The notes under the pieces were generated by a model, which saw nothing but the letters and a program-made list of their open reading frames with translations, searched no databases and was not told the origin of the DNA. Source: an uncultured Leucobacter sp. (GTDB taxonomy: Bacteria; Actinomycetota; Actinomycetes; Actinomycetales; Microbacteriaceae). Taken from it: 15,776 bases of DNA. Where the stretch lies: assembly GCA_945952575.1 (NCBI GenBank), contig CAMFIY010000018.1:1-15776 (forward strand), in the 5' to 3' direction. Made by a program: the position numbers and the translations under genes. Below, one piece after another: positions 7,545-15,776 of the stretch. How positions within the stretch are numbered: position 1 is the stretch's first letter; each line of letters starts with the position of its first letter.

Positions 7545-7562
7545 GGCGTCGTCCGAGACGCC
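7545..7562 (-). terminator. Hairpin in the permease leader, downstream of DUF3180
   Basis: GGCGTC (7545-7550) and GACGCC (7557-7562) form a 6-bp GC-rich stem with a 6-base loop. On the minus strand it is followed by CCTGTTTGC and then the permease ribosome binding site. It may end the ftsH-fol transcript, which stops at 7608, or act as an attenuator in the permease leader; sequence alone does not decide. Confidence 0.45.
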
Positions 7563-7606
7563 ACCGATTCCGCACTGCGACGATGCAGGCGGATGGACGA
7601 AGATCA

Positions 7607-7612
7607 ATTATG
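7607..7612 (-). promoter_or_regulatory. Weak candidate -10 box for the permease gene
   Basis: CATAAT on the minus strand (plus ATTATG) overlaps the DUF3180 stop codon and matches TATAAT at five of six positions. A start near 7600 would give a leader of about 77 bases that includes the 7545-7562 hairpin. The -35 match at the expected spacing is poor (TGCGCA). Confidence 0.25.
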
Positions 7613-8132
7613 GCGCGAAACCCGCCCCGTGCGCATCATCCTGGCCGGGTTCGGGTTCCGGCTCGTGCGGAGGCACCCGGCAGAGCAGCTCGGCGAGGAT
7701 GCCGCAGACGGCGAGCACGATCCCTCCGATGAGCACGAGCAGCATCGGCACCCAGGTCGAGCCGGGCGGCGGAACGGTGCGGGTGAGCAGCTGCAGCACG
7801 GATCCACCGGCGAATCCGGCGAACAGCGCTCCGGCGAACTGGCCGGCCCGCGCACCCGCCAGGAGGCGGACCGCGTGGAACGGGTTGACGGGTCTGCGCG
7901 GGCCGCCCCGATGCTCCTCATCGGATCCGGAGCGCACGGCGCGTCTCAGGAGGATCGCGAGCACGATGAGCACGACCGCGATGACGAGCAGTGTGGCCGC
8001 GAGGGAGACCGGCGGGACGAGCGGCGGGGATCCGCCGGCGGATCGAGCCAGCTGCACGAGCAATCCCACTGCGATGCCGATGGCTGCGAAGGCCAGGATC
8101 GCCAGGGGAGAGGTGCGCTGCATGCGGTTCAT
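7608..8132 (-). CDS. DUF3180 four-helix membrane protein
   Basis: A 174-residue membrane protein of unknown function found next to folK in many actinobacteria. Predicted helices lie at about 10-28, 43-63, 98-117 and 128-150. Between helices 2 and 3 is the conserved block PVNPFHAVRLLAGARAGQ (81-98), and helix 3 has the GALFAGFAGG pattern expected of DUF3180. The C-terminal tail is acidic and Pro-rich (HEPEPEPGQDD). ATG at 8132 overlaps the folK stop as ATGA with no good Shine-Dalgarno sequence, pointing to termination-reinitiation. It is the last gene of the ftsH-fol run; an unrelated permease gene follows. Confidence 0.87.
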   Translation of the reverse strand: MNRMQRTSPLAILAFAAIGIAVGLLVQLARSAGGSPPLVPPVSLAATLLVIAVVLIVLAILLRRAVRSGSDEEHRGGPRRPVNPFHAVRLLAGARAGQFAGALFAGFAGGSVLQLLTRTVPPPGSTWVPMLLVLIGGIVLAVCGILAELLCRVPPHEPEPEPGQDDAHGAGFAP

Positions 8133-8695
8133 GCCCGACCGCCGTCCGGGCCGGGATGGCGTGGTTCGGGGGTTCCCCGCGCGGGCGCCGACGGCGAGGT
8201 GCTGTCGCCGATCCTGCGCAGGAGCGCGTCGACACGACCGTGACCCATGAGCACGGCGTCGGGATCGAGGTCCAGCCAGGGCGAGAGGACGAAGTCGCGT
8301 TCGTGGGCGCGCGGATGCGGGACGCTCAGCCGGTCGGTCGAGATGACCCGGCCGCCGTAGAGGATCAGGTCGATGTCGAGCGTGCGATCTCCCCAGCGGA
8401 CGTCGCGGACCCTGCCGTGCTCGGCTTCGACGGTCTGCAGCACGTCGAGCAGCTCCTCGGGCGTGAGCGTGGTCTCGGCGAGCGCGACCCCGTTCAGGTA
8501 GCGCGGGGCGTCGGGATCCGGACCGTCGGGCGTCAGCGCGATCGTCTCGCGGAGCGGCGACGCGCGAAGGGCGGAGATCCCCTCGGTGGCGGCGAGCTCG
8601 CGCTGGGCCGCGCCGATGGTGTCGCTGCGGCTGCCCGAGACGCCGTCGAGGTTGGCGCCGAACGCGAGCAGGACGGGTACGAGCTGGGCGATCAC
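8129..8695 (-). CDS. folK: 2-amino-4-hydroxy-6-hydroxymethyldihydropteridine pyrophosphokinase, FolK
   Basis: Transfers pyrophosphate from ATP to 6-hydroxymethyl-dihydropterin, making the substrate of FolP. The 188-residue product shows the HPPK pattern: LLAFGANLDG (9-18, the usual LGSNLG turn), YLNGVALAETTL (66-77), VEAEHGRVRDVRWGDRTLDID (89-109) with the metal-binding Asp pair in LDIDLILYGG, and VPHPRAHERDFVLSPWLDLDP (125-145). The C-terminal 25 residues are disordered and Pro-rich. GTG at 8695 is chosen because it overlaps the folP-folB stop as GTGA and has GGGAGG six bases upstream. A longer open frame runs back to 9424 in another frame of the fusion gene and is not coding. Confidence 0.95.
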   Translation of the reverse strand: MIAQLVPVLLAFGANLDGVSGSRSDTIGAAQRELAATEGISALRASPLRETIALTPDGPDPDAPRYLNGVALAETTLTPEELLDVLQTVEAEHGRVRDVRWGDRTLDIDLILYGGRVISTDRLSVPHPRAHERDFVLSPWLDLDPDAVLMGHGRVDALLRRIGDSTSPSAPARGTPEPRHPGPDGGRA

Positions 8696-10047
8696 GAGCC
8701 GCCTCCCGGTGCGGGCGGGGCCGGTCGCCGCGTCACGGACACCGACACGTCGGCGAATCGGGCGTCGATCGGAGCGTCCGGCTTGTGGACGGTGGCGCGC
8801 ACCTCCGCGACGCCCGCGAAGCCGAGCGCCACGCCGGCGACGCGCTCGGCGACGGTCTCGATCAGGTCGACGGGATCCCGGCCGACGGCCGCGACGATCG
8901 CCTCGGCGAGTTCGCCGTAGTGCACCGTCCGGGCGAGCTCGTCGCCCTGGGCCGCCGCACGCAGATCCACGGAGAGCTCGGCGTCGATGAGGAACCGTTG
9001 GCCGTCGCGCCGCTCGAAGTCGAAGACGCCGTGGTGGGCGAACACCTCGAGGCCGCGGAGTGCGATGCGATCGCGCGGGAGGTCGACGGGCATGCGGCGG
9101 AAACCGCCGGCGGCAGGACGGGTCCCGGCTCCTGCGAGCGCCGATTCCACGGCCAGGGCATCGGCGCTGAGCCGCACATCGTGCACGCGGACGCCCCACG
9201 CGCCGGCCCGCGCCGCGAATGCGCTCACGACCGCGGTGGCGGCGTCCAGCCGCGTCAGGGGTGCGGGAGCTGGGGCCGACTCGGTGGCGGCGTCGCTGCC
9301 GCCGATGCCCGCGGCCGCGTCGCGAGCCGCCAGCGTCTCGCTGAGCATGCGTTTGCGGGATGCGCCGACGAGGACGGGATGGCCGAGCGAGGTCAGCGCC
9401 TCGAGCCCGGCCAGCAGCTGCCACCCCTGTTCCGCGGTCTTGTCGAAGCCGAGGCCCGGATCGAGGATGACGCGGTCGGGATCGATGCCCGCCTCGCGCG
9501 CGGCCCCGGCTCGGGCGGCGAGTGCCTTGCGCACCTCCGCGACGACGTTCCGGTAGCCGGAGCGCTGATGGCCCGGGTCGGGGATCCCCCGCCAGTGGCC
9601 GGCGATGAGGGATGCGCCGTAGGCGTCGCCGAGTCGGGCGACTGTCCGGAGCATCTCCGGGTCGTGCAGCCCGCCCGAGACGTCGTTGACGAATCGTGCG
9701 CCGACGGCGGCCGCGGCCTCGGCGGTCGCCGCGTGCAGCGTGTCGATGGAGACGGTCGCCCCGGCTGCCGCGAGCGCCTCGATCACGGGGAGCACCCGGC
9801 GCTGCTCCTCCTCGACCGAGACGGGGGCGGCGCCCGGCCGGGTCGATTCACCGCCGACGTCGATGAGGTCGGCGCCTTCGGCGACGAGGCGCAATCCGTG
9901 CTCGATCGCCGAATCCGCGGCGAAATGCTCCCCCCCGTCGCTGAACGAATCCGGCGTGACGTTCAGCACTCCCATCACCCGGGTGCGGGCATCGGCGCCG
10001 GAGACGCCCGCCCCGTTCCGAAGCCAGGAGGCCCGGCGCATGCTCAC
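8692..10047 (-). CDS. folP: FolP-FolB fusion: dihydropteroate synthase / dihydroneopterin aldolase
   Basis: One 451-residue frame contains two folate enzymes. Residues about 20-298 are dihydropteroate synthase: VMGVLNVTPDSFSDGG (24-39), DVGGESTRPGA (63-73), SIDT (100-103), NDVSGG (121-126), DPGLGFDK (196-203), GASRKR (228-233) and VRVHDV (286-291). After a linker (about 299-325) comes dihydroneopterin aldolase at 326-440 with FAHHGVFDFERRDGQ, HYGEL, LIETVAERV and HKPDAPI; the expected catalytic Glu345, Tyr377 and Lys422 are present. Both halves look intact. No stop or frame break separates them. In most bacteria these are two overlapping genes. GTG at 10047 overlaps the folE stop as GTGA; ATG at 10041 is an alternative. 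A separate folB start at the in-frame ATG 9093 has no ribosome binding site. The symbol given is for the N-terminal half. Confidence 0.92.
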   Translation of the reverse strand: MSMRRASWLRNGAGVSGADARTRVMGVLNVTPDSFSDGGEHFAADSAIEHGLRLVAEGADLIDVGGESTRPGAAPVSVEEEQRRVLPVIEALAAAGATVSIDTLHAATAEAAAAVGARFVNDVSGGLHDPEMLRTVARLGDAYGASLIAGHWRGIPDPGHQRSGYRNVVAEVRKALAARAGAAREAGIDPDRVILDPGLGFDKTAEQGWQLLAGLEALTSLGHPVLVGASRKRMLSETLAARDAAAGIGGSDAATESAPAPAPLTRLDAATAVVSAFAARAGAWGVRVHDVRLSADALAVESALAGAGTRPAAGGFRRMPVDLPRDRIALRGLEVFAHHGVFDFERRDGQRFLIDAELSVDLRAAAQGDELARTVHYGELAEAIVAAVGRDPVDLIETVAERVAGVALGFAGVAEVRATVHKPDAPIDARFADVSVSVTRRPAPPAPGGGS

Positions 10048-10666
10048 TGTCCGTTCCGTGCGGGGTCGCTGGCCTTGAGGAGCGCGAGGACCTCGGCGCG
10101 CTCGAGCGGCTGCGCGAAGGCGCCGCGCGAGGCCATCGAGATCACGCGGGCCTCCGCCTGCTGCGCGCCGCGATCGGAGACGCAGCCGTGGGACGCCTCG
10201 ATGACGACGAGGACTCCTTCGGCGCCGAGGCCGGTTTCGAGGGTCTCCGCGATCTGCTCGCCCAGCCGCTCCTGCAGCTGCGGCCTGGCGGCGAGGGTCT
10301 CGACGACGCGCGGGATCGACCCGAGCCCGGCGACTCGCCGCCCCGGCCGGTAGGCGACGTGGACGCGGCCGCGGAAGGGCAGCAGGTGATGCTCGCAGAC
10401 CGATCGCAGCGAGATGTCTCGCAGCAGGACCAGCTCACCGCTCGCCTCGCCGATGGGCATGGTGTCGCGGAGGTGGCTCATCGGGTCGACGCCGACGCCC
10501 GCGAAGAACTCCGCATAGGACTCCGCGACGCGACGCGGCGTCTCGGCGAAGGCGTCGCCGTCCGGGTCCTCTCCGATCGCACTGAGCAGCTCGCGCACCG
10601 CCGCTGCGATGCGCTGCTGATCGATTCTGCCGCCGACCTGAATGCGGTCGGATCGGGTGCTCCCGG

Positions 10667-10670
<4 letters not shown>
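10044..10670 (-). CDS. folE: GTP cyclohydrolase I, FolE
   Basis: Converts GTP to dihydroneopterin triphosphate, the first step of folate synthesis. The 208-residue product has the family core: DAFAETPRRVAESYAEFF (39-56), then the zinc site SVCEHHLLPFRGRVHVAYRP (90-109) with ligands Cys92 and His95, the block GLGSIPRVVETLAARPQLQE (115-134) and the third zinc ligand Cys163 in ASHGCVSDRG (159-168), where the family's RG is retained. This is the zinc-dependent type IA enzyme, with normal length. GTG at 10670 overlaps the ftsH stop as GTGA and has no Shine-Dalgarno sequence, so translation probably depends on ftsH. Confidence 0.95.
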
Positions 10671-12706
<2,036 letters not shown>

Positions 12707-12713
12707 GTCACGG

Positions 12714-12748
12714 CCTTTCTCACGCGGGAACGAACTCCCCCAAGCGTA
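12714..12748 (-). promoter_or_regulatory. Candidate ftsH promoter -10 and ribosome binding site
   Basis: On the minus strand TACGCT (plus 12743-12748) could be a -10 box, with a weak CTGAAT about 16 bases before it as -35. Transcription would start near 12736, leaving a leader of about 30 bases with AAAGG (plus 12714-12718) seven bases before the TTG start. This is a pattern match without strong -35 support. Confidence 0.3.
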
Positions 12749-12778
12749 TCCGCCGCCGCGGACAATTCAGCTGCGATA

Positions 12779-12810
12779 GCGCTGAGGCCGCCGCCGAATT
12801 CGCTCAGCGC
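12779..12810. promoter_or_regulatory. Inverted repeat upstream of ftsH
   Basis: GCGCTGAG (12779-12786) and CTCAGCGC (12803-12810) are perfect inverted copies separated by 16 bases. They lie just upstream of the candidate ftsH promoter and just downstream of the hpt terminator hairpin. The half-site spacing would suit a dimeric regulator, but a second transcription-stopping stem is equally possible. Confidence 0.35.
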
Positions 12811-12818
12811 GGAAATGG

Positions 12819-12844
12819 GTGCGACCGCCGGCGAGCGGTCGCAC
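12819..12844 (-). terminator. Terminator hairpin downstream of hpt
   Basis: GTGCGACCGC (12819-12828) and GCGGTCGCAC (12835-12844) form a perfect 10-bp stem with a 6-base loop, beginning 11 bases past the hpt stop on the minus strand. A short CCATTTCC follows instead of a proper T-run. It separates the tilS-hpt transcript from ftsH. Confidence 0.75.
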
Positions 12845-12855
12845 GGCGGCGCCGG

Positions 12856-13419
12856 CTAGGCCTCCTCGGTGTAGACGTGCTCGGCGAGCACCGCCACGTC
12901 GCGCAGATTCCGGTAGCGCTCCGCGTAGTCGAGGCCGTAGCCGACCACGAAGTCGGTCGGGATGTCGAACCCGACGTATGCGACCTCGACCTCGACCTTC
13001 GCGGCCTCGGGCTTCCGCAGCATCGTGCAGATGCGCACCGACTTCGCGCCGCGCGACTCCAGGTTCTCCTTGAGCCAGGAGAGCGTGAGGCCCGAGTCGA
13101 TGATGTCCTCGACGATCAGCACGTCGCGGCCCTGCAGCTCGGTGTCGAGATCCTTCAGGATCCGCACGACGCCGCTCGACTTGGTGCTCGCCCCGTAAGA
13201 GGAGACCGCCATCCAGTCCATCTGCGCGTGGAAGCGCAGCTCGCGGGCCAGGTCGGCCATCACCATCACGGCCCCCTTGAGCACGCCGACCAGCAGGGGC
13301 GGGTGCTCATGGTCGTAGTCGGCCTCGATGGCACGCGCCAGCTCGGCGAGTTTGGCCTTCAGCTCGGCCTCGGTGACCAGAATCTTCGAGAGGTCGTCGC
13401 CCAGATCGTTCGCATCCAT
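12856..13419 (-). CDS. hpt: Hypoxanthine-guanine phosphoribosyltransferase, Hpt
   Basis: Salvages hypoxanthine and guanine with PRPP to IMP and GMP. The 187-residue product contains LVGVLKGA (43-50), SSYGAS (73-78), the PRPP-binding signature VLIVEDIIDSGLTL (100-113) and the purine-binding end DFVVGYGLDYAERYRNL (156-172), all as expected for type I HPRT, with normal length. It follows tilS by 18 bases, an order conserved across actinobacteria, and is separated from ftsH by a strong hairpin. ATG at 13419 has no Shine-Dalgarno sequence but TACAGT lies six bases upstream, so hpt may be made from a leaderless transcript of its own as well as from read-through of tilS. Confidence 0.96.
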   Translation of the reverse strand: MDANDLGDDLSKILVTEAELKAKLAELARAIEADYDHEHPPLLVGVLKGAVMVMADLARELRFHAQMDWMAVSSYGASTKSSGVVRILKDLDTELQGRDVLIVEDIIDSGLTLSWLKENLESRGAKSVRICTMLRKPEAAKVEVEVAYVGFDIPTDFVVGYGLDYAERYRNLRDVAVLAEHVYTEEA

Positions 13420-13431
13420 GCGGCTACTGTA
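13417..13431 (-). promoter_or_regulatory. Putative -10 box of a leaderless start for hpt
   Basis: On the minus strand TACAGT (plus 13426-13431) is followed by six bases and the hpt ATG (13419-13417). No Shine-Dalgarno sequence is present in the 18-base tilS-hpt gap. The -35 region would fall inside the end of tilS and is not recognisable. Confidence 0.45.
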
Positions 13432-13437
13432 GCGGTT

Positions 13438-14481
13438 TCAGGGCTGAGGATCCTCCCGGCGACGGGAGGTGAGTTCGAGCCTCGCTCCGACCCGCTGCGC
13501 CTGGAGCCCCGGCACGTCGATCGGTCCCTGTCCGCGCCAATCGGTGACGAGCGCGGCGATCGCGAGCGTGTGCTCCCGGCTGAGCTGCGCATCGAACTCC
13601 GCGGCGGCGACCGCCCGGATGATCCGATTCCGGAGTGCGGCCGGGTTCGCGGCGAGCGCAGGCACCGACACCGCGATGCCTCCTTCGGCGTGCGAGACCA
13701 GATCCTCGATCACCTCGGCGACCATCGCGTCGAGTGCGTCGGCGTCCTCCCGCGCGAGTTCGGCGCTGCGCGCCAGATTCGCGGCGATGCCCGGCCCCAG
13801 CTCGCGCTCGAGCAGCGGCAGCACCCGACTCCGCACCCGCACCCGGGTGTACGCCGGATCCGCGTTGTGCGGGTCGCGCCAGGGCTCGAGGCCCTGCGCC
13901 GCGCAGGCGCGCTCGGTCGTCTCGCGGCTCAGGCCCAGCAGCGGGCGCAGGATCGCATCGCGGGCGGGCGGGATCCCGGCCACCGCGCGGGTACCGGATC
14001 CTCTGGCGAGCGCGAGCAGCACCTGCTCGGCCTGATCGTCCCGGGAGTGCGCGGTGAGCACGGCCGAGGCGCCCAGCGCGATGCGCGCCGCTTCGAGCGC
14101 CGCGTAGCGCGCGGCGCGGGCCGCCGCCTCCGGTCCGTCTCCACGGCCGCCGCCGATGTCCGCCCGCCGCACGAGCACGGGATCCAGCCCGAGCGAGCGA
14201 GCCTGCTCAGCGGCACGATCCGCCACGTGCCCGGATCCCGCCTGAAGTCCGTGATCCACCACCACCGCGCCGGCGCGGAACCCGGCTCGCGGCGCCTCGA
14301 ACGCCAGCGCCGCCGCCAGCGCGAGCGAATCGGCTCCTCCGGAGAGGGCGGCCAGCACGAGCGGGGGCCCGGGAGCGGCCTCGGCGGTCTCAGTCGTCGC
14401 GGCGGCCGATCCCCTCAGCGCGCGTCGCACCGCGACCCGGGTCTCCGCCACGGCCGGATCGAGCGGCGGCATCCTGGTCAT
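13438..14481 (-). CDS. tilS: tRNA(Ile)-lysidine synthetase, TilS
   Basis: Modifies the wobble cytidine of tRNA-Ile(CAU) to lysidine using ATP and lysine, which makes the tRNA read AUA. The 347-residue product has the N-type ATP pyrophosphatase P-loop ALSGGADSLALAAAL (45-59), VVVDHGLQ (73-80) and the downstream motif LTAHSRDDQAEQVLLALARG (142-161), then RPLLGLSRETTE (179-190) and WRDPHNADPAYTRVRVRSRV (201-220), all typical of TilS. The C-terminal part is short, as in other actinobacterial forms. Two starts are possible: ATG 14481 and ATG 14472; GGGAGG and GGAGG upstream suit them about equally. It heads the tilS-hpt unit and is divergent from the small membrane-protein gene, with 63 bases between. 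Confidence 0.95.
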   Translation of the reverse strand: MTRMPPLDPAVAETRVAVRRALRGSAAATTETAEAAPGPPLVLAALSGGADSLALAAALAFEAPRAGFRAGAVVVDHGLQAGSGHVADRAAEQARSLGLDPVLVRRADIGGGRGDGPEAAARAARYAALEAARIALGASAVLTAHSRDDQAEQVLLALARGSGTRAVAGIPPARDAILRPLLGLSRETTERACAAQGLEPWRDPHNADPAYTRVRVRSRVLPLLERELGPGIAANLARSAELAREDADALDAMVAEVIEDLVSHAEGGIAVSVPALAANPAALRNRIIRAVAAAEFDAQLSREHTLAIAALVTDWRGQGPIDVPGLQAQRVGARLELTSRRREDPQP

Positions 14482-14531
14482 GCCTCCATTCTCCCTCCCC
14501 GATCGGCGAACGGGACGCCTCCGAGACCGGG

Positions 14532-14547
14532 TAGCATCGAAGACGTG
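14532..14547 (+). promoter_or_regulatory. Putative -10 box of a leaderless start for the small membrane-protein gene
   Basis: TAGCAT (14532-14537) is followed by seven bases and then GTG (14545-14547). There is no Shine-Dalgarno sequence. The box lies in the 63-base divergent gap with tilS. Confidence 0.45.
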
Positions 14548-15156
14548 TTGTCCTCGCGTGCGGATCGGACGGGTCGCGGCATCGTCGCGGCGACGATCGC
14601 GACCTTCGCGGCGACCTTCTCGCACTCGATCGCGGACGGGCGCCCGGCTCCCCTGCTCGGCGTCGTGCTCGCGCTGGCGCTCGCCGTGCCGCTCTGCGTC
14701 GCCCTGGCGGGGCGCCGGCTCTCCTGGGTCCGCCTCTCCGTCGCGGTCGGGCTGAGCCAGTTCGCCTATCACGGCCTGATCCGCATCGGGATCGGCGAGG
14801 CGTGGAACGGATCCCCCTCCCTGCCCGCGACGCTGCACGCGCACGCCGGCGCCGCGCCCCTCGGCTCGGCGGAGAGCGCCGGCACGGCCGGCGCCGCGCA
14901 TCTGCACGCCGATCCGGGCATGTGGGTCGCCCACCTCGTCGCCGCGATCGTGACGGTGCTCGCGATCGGGGCCGGCGAGCGCGCGATCCGCAGGCTGCTG
15001 GAGCTGACCGGCTGGCGATTCGTCGCGCTCCTGCTCGACTGGGCGCCGCCGGTGCGCCGTCCACGAGACATCGGGATCGCGCCTGGGCGCGCTCCGTCGG
15101 CGCAGCCGTCTCTGCTGACCGAAGTGAGTCGAAGGGGTCCGCCGCTCGCGGCCTGA
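14545..15156 (+). CDS. Small His-containing membrane protein next to ycnI (function unknown)
   Basis: A 203-residue protein I cannot assign to a named family. About four membrane helices are visible (13-29, 35-55, 61-80, 126-144). The loop between helices 3 and 4 is Ala/Gly-rich and carries the histidines HAHAG (98-102) and HLHADPGMWVAH (119-130); further histidines lie in FSHSIADG (25-32) and FAYHG (73-77). The C-terminal 40 residues are basic and Pro-rich, probably cytoplasmic. His in membrane-edge and loop positions, together with the YcnI/DUF1775 gene 74 bases downstream on the same strand, suggests a role in copper handling; this is inference. GTG at 14545 is chosen from the TAGCAT box and because the open frame further upstream overlaps tilS and has no membrane character. 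TTG 14548 directly follows. Confidence 0.75.
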   Translation: MLSSRADRTGRGIVAATIATFAATFSHSIADGRPAPLLGVVLALALAVPLCVALAGRRLSWVRLSVAVGLSQFAYHGLIRIGIGEAWNGSPSLPATLHAHAGAAPLGSAESAGTAGAAHLHADPGMWVAHLVAAIVTVLAIGAGERAIRRLLELTGWRFVALLLDWAPPVRRPRDIGIAPGRAPSAQPSLLTEVSRRGPPLAA

Positions 15157-15179
15157 CCCCTCCATCCTTCGAACACCCT

Positions 15180-15210
15180 GCGCATGCACCGCAGTCGTGC
15201 CGTCATGCGC
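15180..15210. repeat. Imperfectly placed inverted repeat in the gap before ycnI
   Basis: GCGCATG (15180-15186) and CATGCGC (15204-15210) are perfect 7-base inverted copies, 17 bases apart, within the 74-base gap between the small membrane-protein gene and the YcnI gene. It could be an operator for a metal regulator or a leader hairpin, but it does not resemble a CsoR site that I know. Chance is possible in such GC-rich DNA. Confidence 0.35.
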
Positions 15211-15230
15211 GCACATCAGAGAGTTTCACC

Positions 15231-15776
15231 ATGCACACGAAGAAGACCCTGCTCACCTCCGCCGCGGCTCTGGGATCCGCGCTGACGATCGGCGCCGCGC
15301 TGGCCATCGGCGCGCCGATGGCGGCCTCGGCCCACGTCACCGTCGATCCCGGTCAGGCCGCCGCCGGCGGCTGGACCTACGTCACCCTCCGGGTCCCGAC
15401 CGAGTCCGACACCGCGAGCACCACGCGGCTCGAGGTCCATCTCCCGACCGACACCCCCTTCACGCACGTCTCCTACCAGCCGACCCCCGGCTGGAGGACC
15501 GCGGTGAAGACCGGCACCCTGCCCGAACCGGTGGAGGTCATGGGCAACACGATCGGCGAGGCTCCGACCGAGATCGTCTACACCGCCACGGGTGCCGGTA
15601 TCGAGCCCGGCCAGGTGCAGACCTTCACCCTCTCGCTCGGGCCGGTGCCCGACACCGGACGCGTCGTGATCCCCGTCACGCAGACCTACAGCGACGGCAC
15701 GGTCGCCGAGTGGAAGGCGACTCCCGAGGCCGTGGCCGCGGACGACACGCTCGAGCCGGCGCCGGTCATCTGGGTG
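15231..15776 (+). CDS. YcnI-family (DUF1775) copper-binding secreted protein, 3' end outside the window
   Basis: Open from ATG 15231 to the window edge, 182 codons without a stop. The N-terminus is a Sec signal peptide: MHTKK, a hydrophobic stretch to about residue 29, and a cleavage site after ASA (32-34), leaving His35 as the mature N-terminal residue in HVTVDPGQ. In DUF1775 proteins such as B. subtilis YcnI this exposed His, with a nearby conserved Glu and Trp, binds Cu(II). Candidates here are Trp48 and Glu58 (GGWTYVTLRVPTES). Further family marks are VHLPTDTPF, PGWRTAVKTG, IVYTATGAGIEPGQ, FTLSLGPVPD and EWKATPE. A C-terminal membrane anchor would be expected beyond the window. AGAGAG (15218-15223) is a usable ribosome binding site. 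Likely co-transcribed with the membrane protein upstream. Confidence 0.88.
   Translation, partial: MHTKKTLLTSAAALGSALTIGAALAIGAPMAASAHVTVDPGQAAAGGWTYVTLRVPTESDTASTTRLEVHLPTDTPFTHVSYQPTPGWRTAVKTGTLPEPVEVMGNTIGEAPTEIVYTATGAGIEPGQVQTFTLSLGPVPDTGRVVIPVTQTYSDGTVAEWKATPEAVAADDTLEPAPVIWV

Noticed and set aside
5316..8243. 975-codon plus-strand open frame opposite the PH-domain, permease and DUF3180 genes
   Set aside because: It spans several well-supported minus-strand genes, two hairpins and gene boundaries. The translation is a low-complexity mix of Asp, His, Glu and Arg typical of an antisense shadow.
8728..9093. A separate folB gene starting at the internal ATG 9093
   Set aside because: No ribosome binding site precedes this ATG, no stop separates it from folP, and a small GGCGG/CCGCC stem lies directly before it. 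A single fusion is the simpler reading.
15216..15467. 83-codon minus-strand open frame at the right edge
   Set aside because: It lies opposite the signal peptide and first domain of the YcnI-type gene and is Gly/Arg-rich without features.

Overview
The window is GC-rich (roughly 70%) chromosomal DNA from an actinobacterium. The protein sequences, the GTG/TTG starts, the promoters that sit right at start codons and the gene order tilS-hpt-ftsH-folE-folP-folB-folK-DUF3180-PH-PH-DUF2520...lysS all suggest a member of the Microbacteriaceae, perhaps close to Leucobacter. The genus is inferred and was not tested. Coding density is very high: no gap longer than 300 bases lacks a gene. The longest gap (149 bases, between ftsH and hpt) holds a terminator hairpin and the presumed ftsH promoter.

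Layout on the plus axis. Bases 1-66 are the C-terminal end of an unidentified plus-strand gene, convergent with lysS (minus, 77-1633). A Bcr/CflA-type drug exporter (plus, 1722-2909) is divergent from lysS and converges on a hairpin at 2922-2948. Then follows a long minus-strand block, given here in transcription order from the right. tilS (14481-13438) and hpt (13419-12856) end at a strong hairpin. ftsH (12706-10667), folE, a folP-folB fusion, folK and DUF3180 are joined end to end by 4-base stop/start overlaps. A PuuP-like amine permease (7523-6102) lies between two hairpins. YdbS-like and YdbT-like PH-domain membrane proteins and a DUF2520 Rossmann protein are again joined by 4-base overlaps. 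At the far right the plus strand carries a small His-containing membrane protein (14545-15156) and the beginning of a YcnI/DUF1775 copper-binding secreted protein (15231 to the window end).

Functionally this is a housekeeping neighbourhood: tRNA lysidine synthesis and purine salvage (tilS, hpt), membrane protein quality control (ftsH), and four enzymes of dihydrofolate precursor synthesis (FolE, FolB, FolK, FolP) on three genes because FolP and FolB are one polypeptide. DUF3180, the PH-domain pair and DUF2520 travel with the folate genes in many actinobacteria and have no firm function. The exporter and the permease look like accessory insertions into this conserved order. The right edge begins what is probably a copper-handling locus.

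The most interesting points are the single-frame FolP-FolB fusion, a repeated leaderless start architecture (a TANNNT box 6-7 bases before GTG/ATG at four genes), the run of six GTGA/ATGA junctions, and the His-rich membrane protein beside YcnI. I found no CRISPR array, insertion sequence, prophage or RNA gene, and nothing that I can call a wholly new system.
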